DNA of 59,899 nt from UBA11346 sp038318565 (GTDB taxonomy: Bacteria; Planctomycetota; UBA11346). Each line of letters opens with the position of its first letter. Within the stretch, counting starts at the first letter, position 1. The notes below the pieces were generated by a model. The model worked only from the letters and a program-made list of their open reading frames with translations, did no database searches and had not been told where the DNA came from. The position numbers were made by a program, and so were the translations under genes. The stretch covers positions 1-59,899 of the forward strand of contig JBBQCI010000012.1 in the NCBI GenBank assembly GCA_038318565.1, written 5' to 3'. Shown here one piece after another: positions 1 to 7,319 of this stretch.

Positions 1-1985
1 GCCACGGTGGAGACCGAAATGTCGTCTTCCGTCTGGATCTTGTGCGCGGCTGCGAAGTCTTTGCGAAGGCTGAATGTACGCCACGCACCCCCTTCCTCAA
101 ACCCGACCCGAATGTACCGGGTGCGCAGCTTTTCCTTGCGATACTTCAGTTCATTGCCCGGCTTCCCGTTAATGCTGTCGACAGAGAACCGGCCGCGCCA
201 GTCGCTGCCCCAATGCGGCTTATGGAAGCGCTTGACCAGCAGCACCAGGTCGCGAATCCGCTGTGGGATCGCCGACAACCACTCGTTGTAGTGGTCGTTA
301 TAGTCCGGGTTGTACGACAGCAGCTTCACCACGGACCCCAGGGACCGTTCCGGGGAAAGCAGCGGCCGGCTGGCCTGGCCCGGGACACGGGGGTTTTTGT
401 ATCGATCCGCGTAGTCCCGGTTGATGATCGCTTCGACCATGTCGAAATCTTCTTTGAAGTCCGACACCATGATCGGCCCTTCGATCATCGAGTCGGTGAT
501 GGGTTTCGAAATCTCAGACTTGCCGCCACCGGAAACCGTACAGGGTTTGTGGCAGAAGGTCCCTTCCGCCTGGATGCCGATCAGCCGCCAGCGCTCCCCT
601 TCCGACGGTTTGCGCATCTCGACCTTGTAGCCGGAAGGCATCATGTACGTGATGCCGGGCAGCAGTTTTAGCACTTGTTCCTGGCCATCTTTCATCCAGG
701 TGATCCGCTGCTCTCGCAGCAGAATGTGCGCGTCTTCCGGCAGGTAGTGAATGTCCGGGTACCGGTTGTCTATGGCGTAGCCCGCCGGCATCGGCGCCAG
801 CAGGCCTTCATAACGCCTTACCACTTCCGCATACGTATGGTCGACCTCACGGACAAACTCGCTGAGACGGAAATCTTCACCGAGGTCGAACCCCGGAAAC
901 GCAATCGCGCCGCCGGCATGCTCTTCTTCGCACATGCCGAACAGGTTGGCGGCATAGCTGATCTGGGTCTTGACCTCTTTCTTGCAGTAGCCGAAGTAAT
1001 TGTCGGCGATCAGCGTTACGATCACGCCGCTGGCGTCGCGATGGGTGATCTTGAACGCGTTGCCGCCATTATAGCGCTCGGCTGCGTCTTTCCAGCACAT
1101 GCCTTCGGCGCGCTGGCGTTCATTGGCCTTGTCCCAGGCGGGCAGGCCGAGTTCCTTCTTGGTCAGGCTGGTCAGATGCGGGGCGAGGATGACCATGCCG
1201 GTGGTGCCGGTCCAGTTCTCGTCCAGGCCGGCATCATGGTCGGGCAGGAACGGATCGCCGGCGTTACCGAAGATGGATTCGACGAAGTCGAGGTTGGCGA
1301 CCAGCGAGCCGGGGACGAGGAAACGGATTTCCATGCGCTGGGCGGCAAACTGGCCTGGGATGGCGGGGACGACTAGCGGGCGCAGCAGTAGCGAGACGAA
1401 GAATTCCACTGGTTTTGTCCAGTTTGCGGTCCAGGGCAGCTGCTGCAGATCGTGCGAGGGCTTCAGGGCGGCCGCCATCATGCGCGCGAAAGTGGCGGCC
1501 GGCACCGCGTACTTGTCCGGGGCGATCGGCAGTCCGCCTTCGCTGACATGGAACGAGCCCTGGGTGGTGCGGCGGTCGCTGGCCGGGTTGTGCAGCACCC
1601 CATTGGCCAGACGGTAGCTCGACAGCAGCGGCGTTTCGTGGAGGTCACCGTCGTGCGGCAGGCTGAGTTCGCGGGCTAGGCCATGCCGGTCGAGCACGAA
1701 GCTGGCGGCTGGCAGGCGAGGGACCGGCGCGCCGCAGTCCTTCAGCGTGCGATCAAGGAACGCCTGGATGCGGGCATCGGCTGGGCAGTGGTCCTTCACG
1801 CCGAGCCGGCCGCTGGCCGCCCAGCCGGACAGCAGGCCGCCAAGATCGCCGAGTTCGCTCAACCGCTCGGCCGGCAGGATGTTGTGCGCGGCCAGCTTGG
1901 CGATGGTGATACGGCGCAGTTGTGCGCGATCCGGGCTGCTGCTGCCGCCCTTGGGGTCGAGACCGAGTTGGGAGACGAGATCCAT
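1..1985 (-). CDS. Large protein, C-terminus beyond window; candidate PPi-type PEP carboxykinase
   Basis: The minus strand is open from an ATG at 1985, with a GAGG ribosome site about 8 nt upstream, to the window edge, giving at least 661 codons without a stop. I do not recognise the N-terminal half. Around residues 490-510 there is a glycine-rich, P-loop-like segment reading HKPCTVSGGGKSEISKP, followed by DSMIEGPIMVSDFKEDFD. From memory this resembles the pyrophosphate-dependent PEP carboxykinases, which are very large (over 1000 residues) and interconvert PEP, CO2 and phosphate with oxaloacetate and PPi. The family call is inference; the size and the GGGKS segment are what I see. It is head-to-tail downstream of dcd on the same strand, separated by a hairpin. 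It could instead be another large uncharacterised cytosolic enzyme. Confidence 0.45.
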   Translation of the reverse strand, partial: MDLVSQLGLDPKGGSSSPDRAQLRRITIAKLAAHNILPAERLSELGDLGGLLSGWAASGRLGVKDHCPADARIQAFLDRTLKDCGAPVPRLPAASFVLDRHGLARELSLPHDGDLHETPLLSSYRLANGVLHNPASDRRTTQGSFHVSEGGLPIAPDKYAVPAATFARMMAAALKPSHDLQQLPWTANWTKPVEFFVSLLLRPLVVPAIPGQFAAQRMEIRFLVPGSLVANLDFVESIFGNAGDPFLPDHDAGLDENWTGTTGMVILAPHLTSLTKKELGLPAWDKANERQRAEGMCWKDAAERYNGGNAFKITHRDASGVIVTLIADNYFGYCKKEVKTQISYAANLFGMCEEEHAGGAIAFPGFDLGEDFRLSEFVREVDHTYAEVVRRYEGLLAPMPAGYAIDNRYPDIHYLPEDAHILLREQRITWMKDGQEQVLKLLPGITYMMPSGYKVEMRKPSEGERWRLIGIQAEGTFCHKPCTVSGGGKSEISKPITDSMIEGPIMVSDFKEDFDMVEAIINRDYADRYKNPRVPGQASRPLLSPERSLGSVVKLLSYNPDYNDHYNEWLSAIPQRIRDLVLLVKRFHKPHWGSDWRGRFSVDSINGKPGNELKYRKEKLRTRYIRVGFEEGGAWRTFSLRKDFAAAHKIQTEDDISVSTV

Positions 1986-2050
1986 GGCGTTTTCCTCGGA
2001 GGAGAGGTGTGCCTTCACCCCGGGGAGGTGCAACCGTCCTTCACGCGACA

Positions 2051-2074
2051 CACCTGATCTATGCAGATCAGGTG
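2051..2074 (-). terminator. Perfect 10-bp hairpin over the dcd stop codon
   Basis: Positions 2051-2060 and 2065-2074 are perfect inverted copies (CACCTGATCT / AGATCAGGTG) with a 4-nt loop. The dcd stop codon lies inside the right arm. No T-tract follows on the minus strand, so this is not a classic Rho-independent terminator. It may be a 3'-end stabiliser, an attenuator between dcd and the next gene, or a protein-binding palindrome. Confidence 0.4.
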
Positions 2075-3153
2075 AAGTGTTTCGACAACCTGGGGCCGGA
2101 CTGGTTGGCATAGGTGTTGCCACAGGCGCCATACAGTCGGGTGCACGGTCGTGAGAGGACCTCGTAGGCCATAGCGCAGATTGGCTGGCCATGACGTAGG
2201 ATCAGCCCATCCTGGTGCGGACGCACTTCAAGCACAGCCGGGGCGCCGACCGCCCTGCCGTCCTTGATGCCCCAACCCGGGTCGAAAAAGCCGGCGTAAT
2301 GTGCCCGGAACTCGCCGGCGGTGGCCTCGAATGGGACCATTTCACAAGCCAGGTCAGCAGGAACAACGATGCGTTCGCGGGTGGCAAGGATGTAGAACCG
2401 GTTCTGTTCCAGGAACAGAAAACCGCTGGTCGGGCGGCGGACTGGTTCGAAGAAATCGTCGCCCCGATGGGCGGCGATGCGGTTCAGATCGAGTGGTAGA
2501 TGGGTCGGCTTGGCGACAAAGCCGAGGATATCACGATCGAGATCCGCGGTCATGGTTAGCCGCCCATCAAAAATGGCGTCGGTGCTGCACGCCGTGCCGT
2601 TGACGAACATCATCGGTTCGCGGTTATGGCGGGCGAGCATGGCTGCTTGGTCGAGGACCTGGCGCGAGCTGAACACGATCGCCTGGTTCACTGCGACGCC
2701 GGCAGTGACGATGATGTGGAAGCTGCGTGGGATCAGCTCGATCCACAACTGGCCATGGTAGCCTGGCTGAACGCGATCATAGCGCGGCGTGCCATCCGAC
2801 AGCACGCGGGTCGCCAGATCGACGCGGCCAGTCGAACTCTTGCCATTGCAATATGCCTCGACGCCGGCGGGCAGGGCGAACTCCTCGCGCACCCGCACCA
2901 GGTACACTTGGTTGCGCGCCAGGCAGGTCGGCTTGGAGAGGTCGAGGCGCTCCAGAGCTAGCGTCCGGGCGAGTTCGGCGACCGATTCGCCGGGCAGGGG
3001 GAGGATCGAGCCGGGCAGGCGATAGGCCTCGTCGGCCAAGGTCAGATCAAGTGAGCTGGGTTGGATCTGACTGGGGGCTATGCCGGCAGTCGAACGGATC
3101 GCACCCGTGTCTACCAGGTGCTTGAGATCCTCGAATTCAGCGGTTCCGCGCAT
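2068..3153 (-). CDS. dcd: 2'-deoxycytidine 5'-triphosphate deaminase, long form
   Basis: This 361-residue protein matches the long DCD family rather than the roughly 190-residue E. coli enzyme. It should deaminate dCTP to dUTP, feeding dTMP synthesis in the cytosol. The signature is SSLDLTLADEAYRLPGS near residue 33 and the active-site segment CNGKSSTGRVDLATRV near 103, followed by the typical beta-rich dUTPase-fold core (YDRVQPGYHGQLWIELIPRS). The length corresponds to two dUTPase-fold halves. The start is the ATG at 3153. The gene stands alone between the XRE regulator and the large upstream-edge protein, all on the minus strand. Only the N-terminal half shows the clear deaminase motif; the second half is expected to be structural. 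Confidence 0.85.
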   Translation of the reverse strand: MRGTAEFEDLKHLVDTGAIRSTAGIAPSQIQPSSLDLTLADEAYRLPGSILPLPGESVAELARTLALERLDLSKPTCLARNQVYLVRVREEFALPAGVEAYCNGKSSTGRVDLATRVLSDGTPRYDRVQPGYHGQLWIELIPRSFHIIVTAGVAVNQAIVFSSRQVLDQAAMLARHNREPMMFVNGTACSTDAIFDGRLTMTADLDRDILGFVAKPTHLPLDLNRIAAHRGDDFFEPVRRPTSGFLFLEQNRFYILATRERIVVPADLACEMVPFEATAGEFRAHYAGFFDPGWGIKDGRAVGAPAVLEVRPHQDGLILRHGQPICAMAYEVLSRPCTRLYGACGNTYANQSGPRLSKHFT

Positions 3154-3201
3154 GGGCGGGAACCGTAGGGGGGGGAGGCGGTGGTCAACGTTATGGGCGG
3201 T

Positions 3202-3753
3202 TCACCCCAGCTGCATCACCACCGTGCTGACCGCTTCGCACACGCTGTGGCCGGGGTTGCGATAGATGTGCCGACGATGGCCAGGGAACTGCAACAGGTG
3301 GCCGGCTGGTACTTCGACCGGTTCGCCATCGATCTCGATCAGGGCGGATCCACTAAGGGTAAGGAAGAACTCCTGCGCACCGGGCGGATGCGGGCGGCCG
3401 ACACTGTGGCAGCCAGGTTCCATCACCACGCGGTGGATGTTGACGCCCTTGCTGGCGATCGGACTGACCAGGCGGCCGCTGAATCGGCCATCGTCGGCGC
3501 GGTAGTCCTGTTGCTCCTTGGGGCCGACCAGGAAATGCCGTTCGACCGGGCGAGCATCGATCAGTTCGTCGAGTCCGACGTCAAGCGCCTTGGCCACCGC
3601 CTGTACCGAGAGGATGCCGGGGTTGCTTGCGGCCTGCTCCATGCTGGCCAGCGTGGCGCGGGGAATGTGCGCTTTCGCGGCAAGTTCTGCTTGGGTCAAG
3701 CCGGCGGCGGCGCGCAGTCGGCGAAGGTTGTCGGATAGGGGGTCGGGGCGCAC
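3202..3753 (-). CDS. XRE-family regulator with C-terminal cupin domain
   Basis: The 183-residue protein has an N-terminal helix-turn-helix of the XRE/HipB type (residues 6-62, LRAAAGLTQAELAAKAHIPR and the following recognition helix). Its C-terminal cupin barrel (about 105-180) contains EFFLTLSGSALIEIDG and VPAGHLLQFPGHRRHIYRN. Such proteins bind DNA with the HTH and sense a small metabolite, often an amino acid or polyamine, or a metal, with the cupin. The start is a GTG at 3753. It is divergent from sodB across a 113-bp spacer, so it could regulate itself and possibly sodB; this is positional inference. The ligand cannot be read from the sequence. Confidence 0.85.
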   Translation of the reverse strand: MRPDPLSDNLRRLRAAAGLTQAELAAKAHIPRATLASMEQAASNPGILSVQAVAKALDVGLDELIDARPVERHFLVGPKEQQDYRADDGRFSGRLVSPIASKGVNIHRVVMEPGCHSVGRPHPPGAQEFFLTLSGSALIEIDGEPVEVPAGHLLQFPGHRRHIYRNPGHSVCEAVSTVVMQLG

Positions 3754-3797
3754 TCCAGGATCCTGTCCGTGGTGGCCGGAATTCCAGCAAGCTGGCC

Positions 3798-3824
3798 TTG
3801 CCTGCCTGTCGCGCGTGCCATAAG
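3798..3824 (+). promoter_or_regulatory. Candidate promoter for sodB
   Basis: TTGCCT (3798-3803) and CATAAG (3819-3824) form a -35/-10 like pair with a slightly short 15-nt spacer, about 42 nt before the sodB ATG. The match is moderate, and in GC-rich DNA such pairs also occur by chance. Confidence 0.3.
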
Positions 3825-3866
3825 TCCGGGGCGAAGCCTGACACTACCACAACATCGGAGTCCTCC

Positions 3867-4439
3867 ATGCCTGTCACCCTGCCCCCGTTGCCCTACGCCG
3901 TCGACGCCCTCGAGCCCAACTACTCGAAGGAAAATGTCGAACTGCACCACGGCAAGCACCACAACGCCTACGTCGTCAAGCTCAATGAGCTGAAGCCCGA
4001 CGCCACCGACGCGACCCTGCTCGATATCGTTAAGAGTAGCGACGGTGCAATTTTCAACCAGTCAGCTCAGATCTGGAATCACACTTTCTTCTGGCACAGC
4101 ATGAAGCCCAAGGGCGGCGGCAAGCCGAGCGGTGCCCTCGCCGCGGCCATCGACCGCGACTTCGGCAGCTACGACAACTTCCGCAAGGAGTTCATTAACG
4201 GCGGTATGACCCAGTTCGGCAGCGGCTGGGTGTGGCTGGTCAACGACGGCGGCAAGTTGAAGATCGTCAAGACCGGCAATGCCGACACCCCGGTCAAGGG
4301 TTCAGCCGTGCCGATCATCACCGCCGATGTGTGGGAACACGCCTACTACCCGACCTTCAAGAATCTGCGCCAGAAGTTCCTCGAGGTCTTCCTCGACAGT
4401 CTGGTTAACTGGGACTTTGCCGCCGCCAACTATAAGTGA
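3867..4439 (+). CDS. sodB: Iron superoxide dismutase
   Basis: The 190-residue protein dismutates superoxide to oxygen and peroxide in the cytosol. Metal ligands are visible as H27 (VELHHGKHHNAYV), H72 (QIWNHTFFWHSM) and D154/H158 (DVWEHAYYP). The glutamine at position 68 just before the second histidine is the iron-type marker; manganese enzymes usually carry glycine there. The length is normal for FeSOD. The ATG at 3867 is preceded by GGAG at 8 nt. The frame stays open about 240 nt further upstream, but that part is not SOD-like. The gene is monocistronic, closed by a strong terminator after an inserted MITE-like element. An XRE-cupin regulator is divergent. Confidence 0.95.
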   Translation: MPVTLPPLPYAVDALEPNYSKENVELHHGKHHNAYVVKLNELKPDATDATLLDIVKSSDGAIFNQSAQIWNHTFFWHSMKPKGGGKPSGALAAAIDRDFGSYDNFRKEFINGGMTQFGSGWVWLVNDGGKLKIVKTGNADTPVKGSAVPIITADVWEHAYYPTFKNLRQKFLEVFLDSLVNWDFAAANYK

Positions 4440-4460
4440 TGTGGCGATGGGCAATCGCCC

Positions 4461-4589
4461 CTAGGAGCCTGTCGGAGTTTCTCCGCCAGGCTCCTGGTTT
4501 TCGCGGATTCCGCGAAAACAGGCTATTTGCGCAAGGGGGCAAGCCCCCTTTGACCCCCTAGTCGTCGCCTGTCTCCGACAGGCTCCTAG
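4461..4589. mobile_element. Foldback MITE-like element with nested hairpins
   Basis: This 129-bp non-coding element is bounded by perfect 17-bp inverted repeats (CTAGGAGCCTGTCGGAG at 4461-4477 and its complement at 4573-4589). Inside are two more perfect hairpins: a 10-bp stem at 4497-4519 and an 8-bp stem at 4533-4550. The outermost CTAG could be a 4-bp target duplication, as IS5-type transposases produce. It sits just after the sodB stop, before the terminator. No second copy was seen in this window, so mobility is inference from structure. Confidence 0.6.
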
Positions 4590-4597
4590 CGTAAACG

Positions 4598-4628
4598 AAC
4601 GAGGCACCCGGCATCCGGGTGCCTCGTT
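4598..4628. terminator. Strong Rho-independent terminator between sodB and the convergent kinase
   Basis: A perfect 14-bp stem (4598-4611 with 4615-4628) with a 3-nt loop is followed by a T-rich stretch on the plus strand and has AA at its 5' base. It lies between the convergent sodB and hybrid-kinase genes and can serve both strands. Confidence 0.8.
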
Positions 4629-4692
4629 GTGTCTGCAGGTGGCATGCCGCCCCTGTCGCCGGCTCACCGTGTAGATGCAACCTGCCGGTAGT

Positions 4693-6303
4693 CTACCTGA
4701 TCAGTTCGGCCAGCGCCCGGACGTCGTCCAGCCGGAAGGGTTTGCCGAGGACCGGGAAGCCGTGCTCGGCGACCAGCCGGTCGAGGTGGTCGCGGTCGTT
4801 GTCTCCGGTGGCAAGCGCGATGTGGCCAGCCAGTTCGGGTCTCAGAGCCAAGGCCCGGCGAGCGAAGTCGAGTCCACTGCCGTCCGGCAGGTTGAGGTCG
4901 ACGACCAGCGCGCAGACGTTCAGCCTGGTCATCTCGGCCATGCCTTCGGCGATGCTGCCGGCCGTGGCCGTGGTGCAGCCAGCATCACGCAGGGCATCGA
5001 CCAGGATCTCGGCGACCATCGGTTCGTCATCAATGACCAGGGTGGTTGGTACCTGCACCGGCGCTGCTGGCTGGCTGCAGACGATTGGCAGCAGATGGCT
5101 GCTGGAGCTGCGCTTCTGGTCAGGATCTCCGGCGGGCAACAGCATGATGATGGCGGCACCAGGGGCGCCATGGCGCTGGGTGAGCTCAATGGTTCCGTCC
5201 TGTTCACGCAGCAGGGCTGCAGCAGTACTAAGTCCGAGTCCTCGCCGATCGTCGCCGGCGCGGGTGGTGAAGAATGGCCGCACAGCGCTCTCGACCACAT
5301 CCTGGCTGGGGGTTTCACCATCATTCTCGATCACCAGCCGGACGCGATCGCCGAGCAGCTCGCCGCTCAGCCAGATGTTGCAGGCTCCGGCGTCGGCGGC
5401 GTTGGCGACGATCTGTTCAAACACCTTGATCAGTGCGCGCGGGGCAGCCATGACCGAGGGCAGGCCCTCGTTGGCGTCGAGGCACGGCAAGCGGCCCCCA
5501 GCGGCGGTGATCCGTGCGCCCGCATCGGTCAAAACCGTTTCTGGATCGGTTTTGGTGATTGGCTCGGTCAACGGCGTTGCCAGCTGGCGGAGTTGATTCA
5601 CCACAGTGCGGCAATGCTCGACCTCTTGGAGGATGACATCGAGACGGCGGGCGGTGTCCGCGTTGGCGTCGTGCTGGCGGCGGAGCCTTTGACTGTAGCC
5701 GTAGATGGCGGCGAGCGGATTGTTGAATTCGTGGGCCAAACCCCGCAGCAGATGGGAGACGGTCGCCTGGGTCTCCAGCTGGACCATCTGGCGTTGTGAT
5801 TCCTGCAGTCGGTCCTGCGCCTCAACCAGGTGACGGGTACGTTCGACGACCAGATCTTCCAGGCGTTCGTTGAAGTCGAGAAGTTCTGCATTTCGCACTG
5901 CCAGCTCATCGACCAACGAGCGGGTATGGCGACGCAGCAGGGCCTGTTCGCATCCATGATGGATCAGACCGATGATCTCATCTGGTGGGGTGTCGTTGAC
6001 CAGCACGGCGTCCGCTTGGCCGCTGTTCACTGATACGATCGATTTGAGAAGGCTGGTCGTGCTGGTCCACAAGATGCGGTAGACATCCGCATCGCGCTCC
6101 CGCACCTGCGATAGCCAGTCGGGGTTGGCGTTTCGCCCTGCCAGGATCACATCGGGAATGATGCGAATCTGCAAGCGGTCCGCCTCGGCAGCGGTGGAAC
6201 AGATATGGAGGACCAATCCGGCTCCAGGATCCAACGTGGCAAACGCCTTCCGCTGGGCTGCATCTGGCAACAGGGCCAGGAGAGAACTCGCCGACGTTGG
6301 CAT
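4693..6303 (-). CDS. Soluble hybrid histidine kinase with C-terminal receiver
   Basis: This protein of about 536 residues has no membrane segment. The N-terminal 120 residues look like a degenerate receiver, with alternating hydrophobic strands and no clear phosphoacceptor. A coiled coil follows (about 125-180), then the dimerisation/phosphoacceptor motif GLAHEFNNPLAAIYGY with H191, an ATPase domain ending near residue 405, and a true receiver (VIDDEPMVAEI, phosphoacceptor in VVDLNLPDGSG, lysine in LGKPF). It should relay phosphate from H191 to its own receiver or to the divergent response regulator. I chose the ATG at 6303. A GTG at 6357 would also be open but would swallow the palindrome at 6314-6338 and leave only 20 bp to the divergent gene. 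The input signal is unknown. Confidence 0.85.
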   Translation of the reverse strand: MPTSASSLLALLPDAAQRKAFATLDPGAGLVLHICSTAAEADRLQIRIIPDVILAGRNANPDWLSQVRERDADVYRILWTSTTSLLKSIVSVNSGQADAVLVNDTPPDEIIGLIHHGCEQALLRRHTRSLVDELAVRNAELLDFNERLEDLVVERTRHLVEAQDRLQESQRQMVQLETQATVSHLLRGLAHEFNNPLAAIYGYSQRLRRQHDANADTARRLDVILQEVEHCRTVVNQLRQLATPLTEPITKTDPETVLTDAGARITAAGGRLPCLDANEGLPSVMAAPRALIKVFEQIVANAADAGACNIWLSGELLGDRVRLVIENDGETPSQDVVESAVRPFFTTRAGDDRRGLGLSTAAALLREQDGTIELTQRHGAPGAAIIMLLPAGDPDQKRSSSSHLLPIVCSQPAAPVQVPTTLVIDDEPMVAEILVDALRDAGCTTATAGSIAEGMAEMTRLNVCALVVDLNLPDGSGLDFARRALALRPELAGHIALATGDNDRDHLDRLVAEHGFPVLGKPFRLDDVRALAELIR

Positions 6304-6313
6304 GGGGGAGCTT

Positions 6314-6338
6314 ATTGCCCCTATGGCCTGGGGGCAAT
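6314..6338. promoter_or_regulatory. Palindromic operator candidate in the divergent kinase/regulator spacer
   Basis: ATTGCCCC and GGGGCAAT form a perfect 8-bp inverted repeat separated by 9 nt, in the 74-bp region between the kinase start (6303) and the response-regulator start (6378). The half-site centres lie about 17 bp apart, which would suit a dimeric regulator controlling both genes. Which protein binds is not known. Confidence 0.45.
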
Positions 6339-6377
6339 CGCTGATGCGCCGCCGCACCGGCCCTATAGCTTGCGCGT

Positions 6378-7295
6378 GTGCGTATCCTCCTGCTTGAGGA
6401 CGAGGACAGCATCCGCAATGCCCTGCTGCGCGCGTTTGAGCGTGACGGTCATGACGTGCGTGCTGCCTCGTCGATCTCCGCTGCCCGAGAACACCTCGTT
6501 GGCTGGTCGCCCGAATTGGCGGTCAGCGATCTGAAATTGCCGGACGGCGATGGCCTGGATCTGGTCGGATCCCTGGGGGTTCCCGTCATCATGCTCAGCG
6601 GTTACGCAACCTATGATGACGCTGTCCGGGCGCTGCGTTCCGGTGCAGTCGACTTCTTCACCAAACCTGTTGCGATAAAGGACATCCGATCGGCTATAAC
6701 TCGGGCCCACCGTCCAGGCGGTCAACCAACGGTGCCGACGTGGAGCAATCCGGACGAGGCCATTGCCGCCGTCCGGAGCCTGGTCAGCCGATTGCCGGGT
6801 CGGGTCTCCAGGCTTGCAGCTGCCGAACTGGTGCAGGCGGCACCGGTCGGGCGTCTGGTCGCCCATATTGATGAACACGGGGTCCGCATGTGGTTGGATG
6901 GTGCGGTCGATTGGGTCCAACAGGGCGACCGGCGCACCTGGTTGGAGAGCTGGGGAGTTGCCGTGGCAAGCGGACCATCTTTTGGCATCGCTTTCATAGA
7001 AGTAGAAACTGCATGTATTTACGACGATCAATCCGAGCTGTTATGGCCGGAAGAGCTAGTCGTCGGTCGGGTTGTACTGGCGAGTCGTTGGGTCACGACT
7101 GGCAGTTGGTTGGCCGCCAGCCTGCGCGCCGGAGTTGGGCCTCTGGCAGGCGTCTCGACTGATCTACAGCGGCATTTGTACGCGCTCGGTGTGTCTATTC
7201 AGACCGCACCAGAGGCGCTGGCGCAGCCAGGTGTAGGGGCGGCAGAACGGGGGGGGTTGCTGTCGGGAGATGATTTGGGCGCGCCGATTGCGTAG
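6378..7295 (+). CDS. Response regulator with an unrecognised C-terminal domain
   Basis: Residues 1-112 are a canonical receiver: acidic pair E7/D8 (ILLLEDEDS), phosphoacceptor D51 (VSDLKLPDGDG), conserved T/S region (IMLSGYA) and K96 (FFTKPV). The remaining 190 residues match no family I know: no helix-turn-helix, AAA+ or cyclase motif is visible. This part is rich in hydrophobic strands and tryptophan (MWLDGAVDWVQQGDRRTWLE). The start is a GTG at 6378, which places MRILLLEDED at the expected receiver N-terminus. It is divergent from a hybrid kinase and lies 24 nt upstream of the FliM-N-motif protein in the same direction, so both the phosphate source and the target may be neighbours. The output function is unknown. 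Confidence 0.85.
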   Translation: MRILLLEDEDSIRNALLRAFERDGHDVRAASSISAAREHLVGWSPELAVSDLKLPDGDGLDLVGSLGVPVIMLSGYATYDDAVRALRSGAVDFFTKPVAIKDIRSAITRAHRPGGQPTVPTWSNPDEAIAAVRSLVSRLPGRVSRLAAAELVQAAPVGRLVAHIDEHGVRMWLDGAVDWVQQGDRRTWLESWGVAVASGPSFGIAFIEVETACIYDDQSELLWPEELVVGRVVLASRWVTTGSWLAASLRAGVGPLAGVSTDLQRHLYALGVSIQTAPEALAQPGVGAAERGGLLSGDDLGAPIA

Positions 7296-7319
7296 ACTGC
7301 TTTTGAAGGGTCATGTTCC

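Noticed and set aside
42..2057. Several plus-strand open frames at the left edge
   Set aside because: The minus strand holds one continuous 661-codon frame with a good start; the plus frames are its shadows.
4498..4550. CRISPR or tRNA-like interpretation of the hairpins after sodB
   Set aside because: There are no repeated units with spacers and no cloverleaf; the hairpins are nested within one pair of terminal inverted repeats.
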